From Zipacnadum sp036504235 (GTDB lineage: Bacteria > Armatimonadota > Zipacnadia > Zipacnadales > Zipacnadaceae): 64,000 bases of DNA. The notes beneath the pieces are model-generated. The model was not told where the DNA came from, ran no database searches, and saw nothing but the letters and a program-made list of their open reading frames with translations. The position numbers and the translations under genes were made by a program. Of the stretch, positions 34,347 through 43,803 are shown piece after piece (within the stretch, counting starts at the first letter, position 1; each line of letters starts with the position of its first letter). The stretch spans positions 62,001 through 126,000 of the forward strand of contig DASXVN010000040.1 of assembly GCA_036504235.1 (NCBI GenBank), in the 5' to 3' direction.

Positions 34347-37300
34347 TCACCTCCCCGCCGGCAGAACGCCCAGGGTGACTTGCTGCACGTCAAAGTCCGC
34401 CGTGGGCGAGCCGGGTTGCGACCATAGCTCGATTCGGTTGACCGAGCCCGGCTTGATCCAGGGGTACAAGCAGAGCCGCATCCGGTTCGGGAAGGGGTGC
34501 GCGTACCAGTTGAAGCCGATCGGGTGATCGTTGATCACCACGTAGTTGAGCGCTCGATTCAGCCCCTCGTTGAAGTCGAGGAAGACCTCCTGTGGCTTCC
34601 AGGTGGCGGGCGCGGTCACGTCGATCTCCAAGTGGCGGCCCTTGGCCTTCACGGGCAGGCCCACGGACGTAGAGGCCGTGTCGTCCGCGTAGAGCCTCCA
34701 GCCGCCCTGCAGGTCCAACGCCTGCTGCAGCGGCGGCTGGGCCCAGGTGAAGATGCTCCCTAAGAAGCCACCGCGTACGTTCGCCTCCACCAGAATCGCC
34801 AGGTCGTTGGCGCCCTCGTGCACCAAGGAGGTAACGTCGAGCACCGTGTTGGGTACCCCGCCGGCGGAACTGCCGGGGCCGACCTTCTGGCCGTTCAGGT
34901 ATACGGTGGGAGTGCCGATGAAGATCGGCGCATCCCACGAAGCCAGCCCCAGCAGCACCTGCCGGCCTTTCCAGGCTGCGGGGACGGGAAGGCTGGTCCG
35001 GTACAAGCCCACGCCGGCGGCAGGATAACCCGCCTCGTCCCAGAAGCCGTACGACATGTCCTTCCAGGCCCCGCCGGTCGTCGGCTCGGTGGTCCAGGCC
35101 AGATCGGTCTTCGCCGCGGCGTCCGCCATGCGGAAACGGAACTTGTCCAGGACCGGCATCAGCACCGGCGGAGGCACGAAGGGCTTGGTCTCGGCCGGAA
35201 TCTGCGCCCGCGACTCGAAGTGCTGCTTCTCCGCCAGCCAGTGCGCCGGGGCGGCGCGGAAGGTCCCCCGCTCTACGCCGATCACGCGGGTCTCATTGGG
35301 GGCGATGGTAAAGGGCGCCACTTTGACCACACCCTGCTCGTAGCTGAAAGACACCGGCGCGCCGGTAGCCATATCCACCACCCGGGGCGGCTGGTGGTCC
35401 AGCGGGAAGCTCAGGTTCAGTCCCGCCACCGGCTCGCGGCTGCTGTTCCATAGCACCATCCAGTCCTGGAGCCCGTTCTTCGTCTCCATGCGCCGCGCCC
35501 AGACGTCCTCGGAGCTGCAGTCCACGTCCTTGGTCACGCCCAAGCCCGTGAACAGATCCTGCAGGAAGTTGGTCTGGAGGCTGCCCATCGTCCCGTAGCC
35601 GTTGCCGGCCAGGTCGGATTTGCTGTACCAGAAGGACGAGCCGAGCACGATCACGCGGCCCTTCCCCAGCCGGCGCATGCCCATGGCGATGGCCCCGTCC
35701 TCCCAGCGCGCCAGGGGCACGCACTCGGCCTCCGAGGCTTTCAGGGCCACCGGCAGGTCCTCTTTGCCGAAATCGGTCCCCATCCAGTTGATCGCCACGC
35801 CGCTGCCGGCGAACTTCATCCCCGCGAACTTGGCCAACAGAGGATTGTCTTGGGCGACGGTAATCATGCCGTTTTGGCGCTCGCCGACCACCGAGAAGCC
35901 CGTGAGCTTGCTGATCGGCCAGGTGTCGGCCTCGGTCAGCGTGTGTCGCCCCGTGCTGTGCATGGCCACGAAGGTCCCGCCCGCCCGTACGTAGCGCTCA
36001 ATCGCGGCGAGCAGGTCCGCGTCTATCGCGGCGTTGTTGGCGTCAAAAAGCACCGGATAGCGCGCCACCATGCCGTTGAGCACCTCGGTTTCGGTGACGT
36101 AGGCGTTGTTGTAGTGCGCTGCCTGCAGCGCCCCGCGGCCGATGTCCCAGTTGCTGGCCGCGTAGACGTAGGGGTAGTAGCGCTCGGCCCGGCCCGAATG
36201 GAGCACGGCGATAGTCGGCGTGCTGCGCACCGTCTTGCCCACCAGTTGCAGCAGGCGCTGGTTCCTCTGGAACCAGCCGGTCTTCTTCTCCCAGTCCACG
36301 TACGATTGCGCGTTGTAGACCCAGATATGGTGGCCGAGACCCTCATAGAGCAGCCAGGCAAGCTGCCGCGACTGGGCGAACTCGTCGGTCATGGTGCCGC
36401 CCTCTTCGCTGGTCATGTAAAAGCCATCGGTGTAGCCCATGCCGGAGTAGTAGCCGCTGTAGCTGCCGGCAAAGCCCCCGGTATCGTGCAGGCAGGACAG
36501 CCCGGCCTGCTGCTTCATGGCCAGAAAATAGTCGCAGAAGTTCAGCCCGCCGGGCGGCTCGAGCAGCGGAATATCCGGCAGCAGCCGCCGCACGGTCAGT
36601 GCGTCGCGCTTCCAGCTAATCAGCATGCGCTCAACGACCCAATCGCGCAGGTCTACGAAGCGAGCGTTCTGCTCCTTGCCCAGGTATGGATAGCGTCGCG
36701 GCTCCTGGCGGGTGAGGAAGACCGGGCCATAGATGACCCCCGCCTTCACCTTCAGACAGATGACGTTGCGGCCCTCGCGCATCAGCGCCGTGACCTGCAT
36801 GCCGATCGGCCCGGCAAACTGCTGCTTGGGCCGGATCTTGCCCAGATACGTGCCATTCATCCAGGCCTCCACCGGCGCCTGCTGCGAGTCGAGGGTGTTG
36901 GCGACCAGATAGACCGCCGCGCCGGGGTTGTTCTTCATCCACTCCGTCGCGTCGAATTCCCGGCGGAACCACGCGGTCTTGTCGCCGCTGGGATTGGGCA
37001 GCAGGAAGAGTTGGCGCATGGAAGGCGCGAGGTCCACCGTGCTCCAGCCGGCGTCGGCTTGGTAGTCCAGCTTCCCCCAGCCCTGCGCCTCGGCGTCCGG
37101 GCTGTCGTAACGGCGCAGCCAGCCCTTCTGCAGGTTCAGCGCGCGGTCGTCGAGCTGGCCGAAGAACTCCAGGTTGGAGGGGATCTTCACCTGGTCCCAG
37201 TTCTGGTAGTGCTTGGCGTCGCCGAACCAGCGCACGCCCAGCGCGGCCAGGTCCAGCTTGCGGTCCTCCTGGAGCCAGCGCCGGAAGGCGGCCTGCCCGG

Positions 37301-38339
37301 TCACATCGTAGTCCATGAACTCGGTGGCGTAATGGTGCAACCCCAGCTCATCGCCGGGCCGCCCGCCGCCGAAGGCCCGCACGCAGGCCAGATCCTCCCC
37401 GGCTTCCTTGACCGTCTGCTGCACCATGCGCGTGGTCCAGGCCCGGGCGTAGGCGTAGGCGTCGTCGTTGGCGGTGAAACTCAGCCAGGTCCCGCCGGCC
37501 ACGCCCAGCGGGGCGTAGACGGGGATATCGTTGGGGTCCACCTGCGAGATCTGCTCGGGGAAACGGTTGCGCATCCACCAGGGGGCCAGGCCGACCCCGA
37601 GGTGCTCCATGATGGACTGCCCGTGGGAGCGGGCCAGCGCGGCGGTGTAGTCGGTCGGGAAGGTGCTGGTCGCCCCGTCGCTCACGCCGCCGAAGCCGAA
37701 GTTCATATCCCCCGAGAACAGGCCCGCGCCGATGCCGTAGGGCGCCCAGAAGGCATGGGCCTTGTCCAGTTCCTCGCGCAGATAACGGTTTTCCCATGGC
37801 CCCTTGACCTCCTGGCCGACCACACTCATCGAGTGGAAGTACATGTCCAGGGGGCGCAGGTCAAAGTAGTCCAGCGAGCGGGGATGCGTTTTCGCGGGCA
37901 CAAAGCGGGTGCTCTTGTCGGTCAGCCCCAGCATCTCCCCCGCCGCAGCGGGCGTAATGGCGGACAGCGCGTAGACGGCGCTCCCCTTCTCGGCGAGCAC
38001 CAGCACTCCCGCGCCCTCCAGGGCGAAGGCCGGCGCGCCGCCCGGCAAGGCAATCTCCCGCGGCCCGGTCAGCTTATCCCAGGTATAGTCAGCGCGCAGC
38101 TTGCTCAACAGCCGGTCGGCCAGCGCCGGGCTCTGGCAGGTGAAGATCGCGACGCCATTGCCGCCGTCGGCCCGCGCGGAGAACTGCACCCGGCCATAGC
38201 CCATCAATTCAGCGGTAGGAGCCGGCGGCCCCGACTGCGCGTACAGGTGAACGGGCGCCCCTAGCAGCAGGAGCGTCGCCACCCCCAACAGCATAACCCC
38301 CAACCACTGCCGATATACGCCGTTGCCCTTCAGATGCAC
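34347..38339 (-). CDS. Giant secreted glycosidase-like protein (1330 aa)
   Basis: GTG 38339 has GGGAGGGA seven bases upstream and starts a signal peptide (L-G-V-M-L-L-G-V-A-T-L-L-L-L-G). Same architecture as the proteins at 3320 and 39779. N-terminal domain about 35-150 (L-L-S-K-L-R-A-D-Y). Barrel-like region with H-A-F-W-A-P-Y-G-I-G-A-G and G-G-G-R-P-G-D-E-L-G-L. Inserted GH2-like jelly roll (A-W-F-R-R-E-F-D, V-E-A-W-M-N-G-T-Y-L-G). Barrel again with Y-M-T-S-E-E-G-G near 36380-36420. An amidotransferase-like domain (I-E-R-Y-V-R-A-G-G-T-F-V-A-M, L-G-K-G-R-V-I-V-L-G-S-S-F-W), then two C-terminal jelly rolls (V-Y-L-N-G-Q-K-V-G). The two Glu in the barrel portions are candidate catalytic residues. 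It ends overlapping the CBM-like gene region. Confidence 0.75.
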   Translation of the reverse strand: MHLKGNGVYRQWLGVMLLGVATLLLLGAPVHLYAQSGPPAPTAELMGYGRVQFSARADGGNGVAIFTCQSPALADRLLSKLRADYTWDKLTGPREIALPGGAPAFALEGAGVLVLAEKGSAVYALSAITPAAAGEMLGLTDKSTRFVPAKTHPRSLDYFDLRPLDMYFHSMSVVGQEVKGPWENRYLREELDKAHAFWAPYGIGAGLFSGDMNFGFGGVSDGATSTFPTDYTAALARSHGQSIMEHLGVGLAPWWMRNRFPEQISQVDPNDIPVYAPLGVAGGTWLSFTANDDAYAYARAWTTRMVQQTVKEAGEDLACVRAFGGGRPGDELGLHHYATEFMDYDVTGQAAFRRWLQEDRKLDLAALGVRWFGDAKHYQNWDQVKIPSNLEFFGQLDDRALNLQKGWLRRYDSPDAEAQGWGKLDYQADAGWSTVDLAPSMRQLFLLPNPSGDKTAWFRREFDATEWMKNNPGAAVYLVANTLDSQQAPVEAWMNGTYLGKIRPKQQFAGPIGMQVTALMREGRNVICLKVKAGVIYGPVFLTRQEPRRYPYLGKEQNARFVDLRDWVVERMLISWKRDALTVRRLLPDIPLLEPPGGLNFCDYFLAMKQQAGLSCLHDTGGFAGSYSGYYSGMGYTDGFYMTSEEGGTMTDEFAQSRQLAWLLYEGLGHHIWVYNAQSYVDWEKKTGWFQRNQRLLQLVGKTVRSTPTIAVLHSGRAERYYPYVYAASNWDIGRGALQAAHYNNAYVTETEVLNGMVARYPVLFDANNAAIDADLLAAIERYVRAGGTFVAMHSTGRHTLTEADTWPISKLTGFSVVGERQNGMITVAQDNPLLAKFAGMKFAGSGVAINWMGTDFGKEDLPVALKASEAECVPLARWEDGAIAMGMRRLGKGRVIVLGSSFWYSKSDLAGNGYGTMGSLQTNFLQDLFTGLGVTKDVDCSSEDVWARRMETKNGLQDWMVLWNSSREPVAGLNLSFPLDHQPPRVVDMATGAPVSFSYEQGVVKVAPFTIAPNETRVIGVERGTFRAAPAHWLAEKQHFESRAQIPAETKPFVPPPVLMPVLDKFRFRMADAAAKTDLAWTTEPTTGGAWKDMSYGFWDEAGYPAAGVGLYRTSLPVPAAWKGRQVLLGLASWDAPIFIGTPTVYLNGQKVGPGSSAGGVPNTVLDVTSLVHEGANDLAILVEANVRGGFLGSIFTWAQPPLQQALDLQGGWRLYADDTASTSVGLPVKAKGRHLEIDVTAPATWKPQEVFLDFNEGLNRALNYVVINDHPIGFNWYAHPFPNRMRLCLYPWIKPGSVNRIELWSQPGSPTADFDVQQVTLGVLPAGR

Positions 38340-38439
38340 AAGCGATCCCTCCCAAGTTGTCGCATATGCCCTATTAATGGCGCCGCCAGCGCCAGGGACC
38401 ACAGAAACAGCCGCCTCGTATCTCGACTCGGCACGCTGG

Positions 38440-38862
38440 CTACCTCGGTTCGCGGTCCTCGGTCTGCCGCCCCCACGGCGGACAGTCATCCAGTAGAGCC
38501 AGCACCACCACGAGGTAGATCGCCAGCGAGACCCCGCTCATCCAGGGCGCCCAGGTGGCGAGCGGCGACCAACTCGGGAGGCGCCCCAGTATCGCGTGGT
38601 GCAGGCCCAGCAGGCTCAGCGCCCCGTTGATCCCGGACTGGAACAGCACCACCCACCAGGCCCACTCGTGTCGGCGCAAGAGCGCGACCCCGGCCAACAG
38701 AAAGAGCATCAGCATCAGCAGCCCCGCCCAGAAAGGCGCGGGCGCCTGCACCTCCGCGGGCGCCGAGGCGGGCAAGTGCAGGTGCCAGGCCACCATATAG
38801 ATCCCGGCCACAATAATGCGGCCCATCCAGACCCAAACCACAATCTCAGTGCGCTTCTTCAT
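38440..38862 (-). CDS. Four-helix membrane protein, single unit (140 aa)
   Basis: ATG 38862 lies inside the 3' end of the preceding gene (17-base overlap) with GAGGAAG upstream, so it is coupled to it. It opens M-K-K-R-T-E-I-V-V-W-V-W, almost the same as its neighbour (M-K-K-R-T-R-I-I-V-W-V-W). It has four hydrophobic segments, H-E-W-A-W-W-V-V-L-F-Q-S-G before the third, and ends L-D-D-C-P-P-W-G. I do not recognise a family. Being wedged between two giant secreted proteins, it might help export or anchoring, but nothing in the sequence proves it. Confidence 0.7.
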   Translation of the reverse strand: MKKRTEIVVWVWMGRIIVAGIYMVAWHLHLPASAPAEVQAPAPFWAGLLMLMLFLLAGVALLRRHEWAWWVVLFQSGINGALSLLGLHHAILGRLPSWSPLATWAPWMSGVSLAIYLVVVLALLDDCPPWGRQTEDREPR

Positions 38863-39769
38863 GAGGCTGGACTTCCTCCTCGGTCGGCTCGGCCGCGGCT
38901 TCCTCATCATCGACAGTTGGCGCGGGCAGGTCTCCCGCCGCCCAACCCCGCGGCGAGTCGGCGAGCAGGCCTAGCAAGATCAGGATGCAGACGGCCGCGG
39001 GTACGCACATCGCCAAGCCTGCGGGCGCTCCATGTTGCGGCGTGACGGGCCCCTCCGACCACCAAGTCAGCGCCGCCACCAGGACCAAGAGCAAGGCCCC
39101 CAGCGCCGAGCAAGTGACCAGGACGTACCAGCCCCACGGAGTTCCTCGCAGCACCGCCAACGCGGCCAGGATGATCAGCCCGGCGACGAACGTGTTGGCC
39201 AGGATGATCCCAATCAGAACGGCCAGGGACGTGCCCGGGAAGGCGTGTCCCGAGATCCAGGCCACCGGCCCGAAACCCAGGCCCAGCCCTGCGAACAGCC
39301 ACAGCCAAGCGATCAACCGCGTGCGGGCCTCGCCGCGCCAGCGCGCGCGGTCGGCTTCGGTTGATACTGATCGCGCCGCCAGGTCCCAGGGCGGACGGTC
39401 TCCCCACAGGGTCAAGAAGACGACAACGTTGATCACTACCGACAGCCACATCGTCCCTTGGTACCAATTGACCAACGGGTGCCGAGCGATCTGCGCAGGC
39501 AAGGCATGCCCGAGGTTGATGATCTCCAGACATCCCATTCCTGACCAGATGACCACGACCCACCAGGCCCACCGCTTTCCGCCAAGCAAAGCGAATCCCG
39601 CGAAGACGAAGAACGCCTGGAACAGCACGCCTATTAGCAAGGAGACTACCGGAGGGGCGAAGGCGGGCCACTCGGAAGGGCGCAGCATCTGCCAGGCCAC
39701 GCCGAACAGTCCCTGCAGCGCGCAGTAGGCAATCCAGACCCAAACGATAATCCGCGTCCGCTTCTTCAT
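38846..39769 (-). CDS. Eight-helix membrane protein made of two repeats (307 aa)
   Basis: ATG 39769 follows AGGAGG. The first half (about 1-130) matches the 140-aa neighbour: K-K-R-T-R-I-I-V-W-V-W at the start, K-R-W-A-W-W-V-V-V-I-W-S-G in the middle, L-W-G-D-R-P-P-W at the end. The second half (about 150-280) repeats the plan: T-R-L-I-A-W-L-W-L-F, T-P-W-G-W-Y-V-L-V-T-C-S, L-L-A-D-S-P-R-G-W. The C-terminal tail is acidic and Glu-rich (E-E-E-V-Q-P-H-E-E). Each half has about four membrane segments. It starts nine bases before the stop end of the 1309-aa gene cluster neighbour, so it is in the same operon. The family is unknown. Confidence 0.7.
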   Translation of the reverse strand: MKKRTRIIVWVWIAYCALQGLFGVAWQMLRPSEWPAFAPPVVSLLIGVLFQAFFVFAGFALLGGKRWAWWVVVIWSGMGCLEIINLGHALPAQIARHPLVNWYQGTMWLSVVINVVVFLTLWGDRPPWDLAARSVSTEADRARWRGEARTRLIAWLWLFAGLGLGFGPVAWISGHAFPGTSLAVLIGIILANTFVAGLIILAALAVLRGTPWGWYVLVTCSALGALLLVLVAALTWWSEGPVTPQHGAPAGLAMCVPAAVCILILLGLLADSPRGWAAGDLPAPTVDDEEAAAEPTEEEVQPHEEAH

Positions 39770-39778
39770 TCCTCCCTC

Positions 39779-42700
39779 CTAGTTCCCCGCCGGCCACCAG
39801 GCCAGGCTGAGGCGCGGGAGTTCCTGGTCGAAGTTGCCGTTGGCCGAGGGCGCGCCGGGGGACCAGCGGAGCACGTTGGGCGTGCCGTCGCGGTGCACCA
39901 GGCCGCTTATGTCCAGCCGCCGCATGTAGGTGGGTGTGGACACGACCGTATCGTTCAGGATCAGGAAGCCCAGGCTCTCGGGCGACTCGAGGAATACGCG
40001 CGGGGTGGGCCAGGTCGCCGGGAGGATGAAGCTGGTCTCGGCGTAGAGGCCCTTGACCCGCTGGCCGGGCTGGCCGGGGGCGAAGACGCCCAGGTCCGCG
40101 GCGACCTGCCACGGTTGCGGCAGCGGGGTGAGGCTCACCGGCTGGGGATCGGACTGCAGGTAGAAAGCGCCGAGCACCCCGGTGGGCCGCCGCCGCTGCT
40201 GGGCCGCCGGCTGGCGACCGTCTACCTCGAGTTCCAGGAGCAGCCGACCGTCGGCCCGGGTGGGCACGATATCGGCGGAGAAACGCGGATCGTTGCGCTG
40301 GCCGATATGCGCGGCGGTGAGCAGCTTGCCGTCCACCCAGAGCCGCCCCTTCGGCTGCACGCCCCAGATCCAGTCCTCGCAGTCCAGCACCAGGCTCAGC
40401 CGCCGCCCCTGCCAGCCGGCCGGGAGCTGCACCTCCTTGCGGAAGTGGGCGATCGAGTCGTCCGCCAGCCCTAGCGCCGCAAAGGAGCCCAGCTTCACCG
40501 GCGGGGTCGTGGCGTCGGTGGCGTACGGGGGCGGCGTGTCGCCCCAGGGCTCTCCCCCGGGCTGCAGGCTCCAGCCCTCAATCAGGGGCAGCACGTACGG
40601 CGAGGGCTTCATCGGCACGGGCTGGTCCGCCGGCGGCACCGAGTCCAGCGCGTACCAGCGCTTCTCCAGCGAGCGCAGCCAGTACAGCGGCGCGGTGGCC
40701 AGATCGGCGCGCGGGGCGGCGTAGATGCGCGTCTGCATGGCGTTCAGGGTCACGTCGGGCACGGCAAAGCCGGTACCGGCGGCCTGCGTCGGGACCAGCG
40801 GATGGCCCAACGCGGAGATCTCCCGCAACTGCGCGGGCGGCGCGGTGGCGGTGAAGGTGATCGGGAAGGTGGCCGGGGTGGCCCCGTCCTTGACCTTGGA
40901 GACCATGTATAGGTCATACAGCCCGTTCTTGCTCAGCCAGTGCTCGGCGAAGAGGTCCGCGGTGGCCGCGCTCGACTCGCGGGTGGAATCCGCGGGCACG
41001 CCGAGGCTGTCCAGCAGTTCCGCCAGGTAGGGACGCGAGGCGGCATCGGCGGTCCAGCGGCCGCCCAGGTCTTCCGCGTTGCGCCAGAAGGTCGAGCCCA
41101 GCGTGATGACCATACCCTGGCCCAGCTTGCGCACGGCGACGGCGATCTGGCCGGAGCCCGGCTCGCGCCCGACCCACTCGGCGACCACCTGCACGCTGGG
41201 GTCCTGCTTCTCCAGGCCGAGCGAGTTGCCAGTCAGGTCCTCCTTGCGCCAGTCGTAGACCATCCCCCAGGCGTTGATCTCGCGCCCGCGGAGGCTCGGC
41301 CACAGGCTCTGCTCCTGCGTGAAGCGGATCTTGCCGCCGACGGCGCGGTCCTGGTTGACCACGCGCAACCCGGTCAGCCGGGAGATCGGCCAGGAGGCCG
41401 CCTGCTCGATGCTGTGCTTGCCGGTATTGTGCAGGGCCACGAAGACCCCGCCCTCGCGCACGTACTTCTCCAGCCCGCTGACCTCCGGCTCGGTGAGCAA
41501 CTCGCTCCCGGCGTCAATGGTCACCTTAGCGCGCTGAAGGAGCCGTCCGCTGAGGACATCCGGCATGTCCGCATAGTAGAAGGTGCGCCCCACCGACTGC
41601 AGCTCGCCCCGGCCCAGATCCCAGCCCCAGGGGCCGTCAAAGCGCAGCCGCGAGGCATCGCGGATGGACCGCAGCACACTGACCGGCGGCGGGGCCTGCT
41701 CCATTTTGCCCGCGCAGCGGAGCAACTCGCGATTGGTGGCGATCCAGGCGGCGATGTCGGGGTTGTCCCGGTACTGGGTGGGGTGGAACAGCGCGTTGAT
41801 GGAGTCGTTGCCCAGCAGCAGATAGAGCGTGATCATCTTCTGCATCTCCGGGGCATTATTCGGCGCGTTGCCCGGCTCGCTGCTGAAGGGCAGCCCGCGC
41901 GCCGCGGAATAGCGCGTCGGCCACGGTGCCCAGCAGCCCGCCGTCTGGCCGGTATCATGCTCGAAAGCCCCGTACTTCCGGCACAGGTCCAGCGCCATAT
42001 CCTGGAAGTCGTCCGGACACATGACCAGTTGCGGCCGGCCCTGCGGATCGCCGCTGCGATTGGCGCGCAGGGCGTTCTCCAGCGAGCGCATCCGCCACCA
42101 GGCGGTGAACTCGGTGGCGTCAAACCAGAGGCGATTGAGCGTTGGGCGGGGCGAGGGGTACTCCCAGCGCCCCTGCGGCCCCAGGAAGACGTAGCTCGAC
42201 ACCGGCACGCCGTGCGTGTTGAGGACGAGGAGATTCTCGCCGGTTCTGAGCGCCGCGCCGATCTCGAAGCACTGGTCGTTGTCCCCGACGATGGGATGCT
42301 CGCGGGTCAGTTTCTTGAGCGGCTGGCCGTTCAGATAAGCCTCAAAGCCCCGGCGCTGATCGCCCAGGGAGATGTGCAGGTAGGGCAGCTTCCCCGCCGC
42401 CTGGGGCGCGCTCACGGTGAACTGCTTGCGCAGCCAGAAGTCCCGGGGCTGGTCGCGCCAAGTGCTGGAGTAGGCCATGATCATTGGGTCGTCGCTGCGC
42501 GTAGCCGTCCAGCCCGCCGCGGCGGTCTCGGGCGCAAACCACTTCTCGCTGACGCCGACCTTGGCGCGGTCCACTTTCGACTCCCACGCGCCGCGCAGGT
42601 CCAAGCACGTCGCCCGGTCCCAGCCGGCGAAGAGCTTCAGGTCCGGCACCTCCACCTGATCCCAGGAGGCATAGGCGGCCGGCTCGTCGCGGTAGGCCTT

Positions 42701-43708
42701 CCCCACCGCCGCCAGGTCCCGACCCAGCTTGGTCCTTTGGTACTCATGCCAACCGGCTTTGGTCTCCGGCATCCCGGAGACCTCCGGCAGGGCCAGCAGG
42801 ATGTCATGCAGCAGTTCCGCGGAGCCGAACTGGGAGTTCAAGCGCGGGTCCTGAGCCAGATGCGCGGCGATCCCCGCCTGCGCGGCGCCCAGGAGGGGGT
42901 CCGTGGCCTTCACCGGGAAGAAACCGGTGTAGGTCTCGAGTTGCTGGTAGAAGAAGTCACTGTAGGGAACCGCGTGGTCGCCGGGAATCAAATGCGGCAG
43001 CGGCACGACGTTCCACGACCACTTAGCGCGCTCCCAGGGGTGGACCCAGGTCAGATAGACGTTGTAGGCCAGGTTGTGCTCTTTGGCCTTGGCCGCGTAC
43101 CAGTCGAAGACCGAGAAGTCGAAAACCCCCGGCGCGATCATCCGGTCCTCCTGGAAGCCGGAGGCGTTCATCGCAAAACCGTTATCCGCAATCCACTGGA
43201 AGTCGGCGTTGACGTCCGGCGGGAGGATGCCCCAGCCCAGGAAGCCGACGCTGAAGGCGTCGTTGTCGAAGCGATCCAGGAAGCGCGGGTAGGCGTGCTC
43301 CGGAACCGGCGCCCAACCCGCGGCTTTCGCCTCCGCGGCGAGTTGCGTCACGCCGCGCACGTCGCGGGCGAAGAGCACCTGCACTCGCAGCCCGTCGAGG
43401 GCCAGCAGCCACTCGCCCGCCCCGGCCAGCGCCAGCCGCGTCCCCGGCAGGGAACTCGCCGGCACGCGCTGCACGTCGCCGAAACCGAGCAGGTCGGCGA
43501 GCAGCTTGGAGCCGCAGGCCCGGGCCTTGGCCGGGTCCTCGGCTGTCAGGGTGATCCAGGCAGCGCCGGCCAGCGCGGTCGCGTGGGTCGTCGCCGTGAT
43601 CTTCCCGAGCTGGCGCAAGTTAGCCTGCACCGTCGCCGGAGCGGCGCTCGCCGCGGCGAAGCTGCCGCACACCGCAGCGATCAAAAGAGCTATCATGTAT
43701 CGTCTCAT
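39779..43708 (-). CDS. Giant secreted glycosidase-like protein (1309 aa)
   Basis: ATG 43708 follows GGGGAGG and starts a signal peptide (Y-M-I-A-L-L-I-A-A-V-C-G-S-F-A). The frame is open further upstream, but that part is basic and overlaps a repeat. Domain order as in the other two giants: N-terminal domain (L-L-A-D-L-L-G-F-G, L-A-G-A-G-E-W-L-L-A-L), barrel-like region (W-I-A-D-N-G-F-A-M-N-A-S, Y-N-V-Y-L-T-W-V-H-P-W), P-E-V-S-G-M-P-E-T, inserted jelly roll (F-E-A-Y-L-N-G-Q-P-L), barrel with L-P-F-S-S-E-P-G-N at 41860-41905, amidotransferase-like domain (L-E-K-Y-V-R-E-G-G-V-F-V-A-L-H-N-T-G-K-H, L-G-Q-G-M-V-I-T-L-G-S-T-F-W), then jelly rolls. It is the first gene of the region 4 operon. Confidence 0.75.
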   Translation of the reverse strand: MRRYMIALLIAAVCGSFAAASAAPATVQANLRQLGKITATTHATALAGAAWITLTAEDPAKARACGSKLLADLLGFGDVQRVPASSLPGTRLALAGAGEWLLALDGLRVQVLFARDVRGVTQLAAEAKAAGWAPVPEHAYPRFLDRFDNDAFSVGFLGWGILPPDVNADFQWIADNGFAMNASGFQEDRMIAPGVFDFSVFDWYAAKAKEHNLAYNVYLTWVHPWERAKWSWNVVPLPHLIPGDHAVPYSDFFYQQLETYTGFFPVKATDPLLGAAQAGIAAHLAQDPRLNSQFGSAELLHDILLALPEVSGMPETKAGWHEYQRTKLGRDLAAVGKAYRDEPAAYASWDQVEVPDLKLFAGWDRATCLDLRGAWESKVDRAKVGVSEKWFAPETAAAGWTATRSDDPMIMAYSSTWRDQPRDFWLRKQFTVSAPQAAGKLPYLHISLGDQRRGFEAYLNGQPLKKLTREHPIVGDNDQCFEIGAALRTGENLLVLNTHGVPVSSYVFLGPQGRWEYPSPRPTLNRLWFDATEFTAWWRMRSLENALRANRSGDPQGRPQLVMCPDDFQDMALDLCRKYGAFEHDTGQTAGCWAPWPTRYSAARGLPFSSEPGNAPNNAPEMQKMITLYLLLGNDSINALFHPTQYRDNPDIAAWIATNRELLRCAGKMEQAPPPVSVLRSIRDASRLRFDGPWGWDLGRGELQSVGRTFYYADMPDVLSGRLLQRAKVTIDAGSELLTEPEVSGLEKYVREGGVFVALHNTGKHSIEQAASWPISRLTGLRVVNQDRAVGGKIRFTQEQSLWPSLRGREINAWGMVYDWRKEDLTGNSLGLEKQDPSVQVVAEWVGREPGSGQIAVAVRKLGQGMVITLGSTFWRNAEDLGGRWTADAASRPYLAELLDSLGVPADSTRESSAATADLFAEHWLSKNGLYDLYMVSKVKDGATPATFPITFTATAPPAQLREISALGHPLVPTQAAGTGFAVPDVTLNAMQTRIYAAPRADLATAPLYWLRSLEKRWYALDSVPPADQPVPMKPSPYVLPLIEGWSLQPGGEPWGDTPPPYATDATTPPVKLGSFAALGLADDSIAHFRKEVQLPAGWQGRRLSLVLDCEDWIWGVQPKGRLWVDGKLLTAAHIGQRNDPRFSADIVPTRADGRLLLELEVDGRQPAAQQRRRPTGVLGAFYLQSDPQPVSLTPLPQPWQVAADLGVFAPGQPGQRVKGLYAETSFILPATWPTPRVFLESPESLGFLILNDTVVSTPTYMRRLDISGLVHRDGTPNVLRWSPGAPSANGNFDQELPRLSLAWWPAGN

Positions 43709-43803
43709 GATACCGAACCTCCCCAAGTCCCGATCCGATCTGTTCCGCTGCGCGGCCCTTCCCCGTCGCGCCGCGCGCAACCTGCTCTGCGCGCCGGCAT
43801 GCG

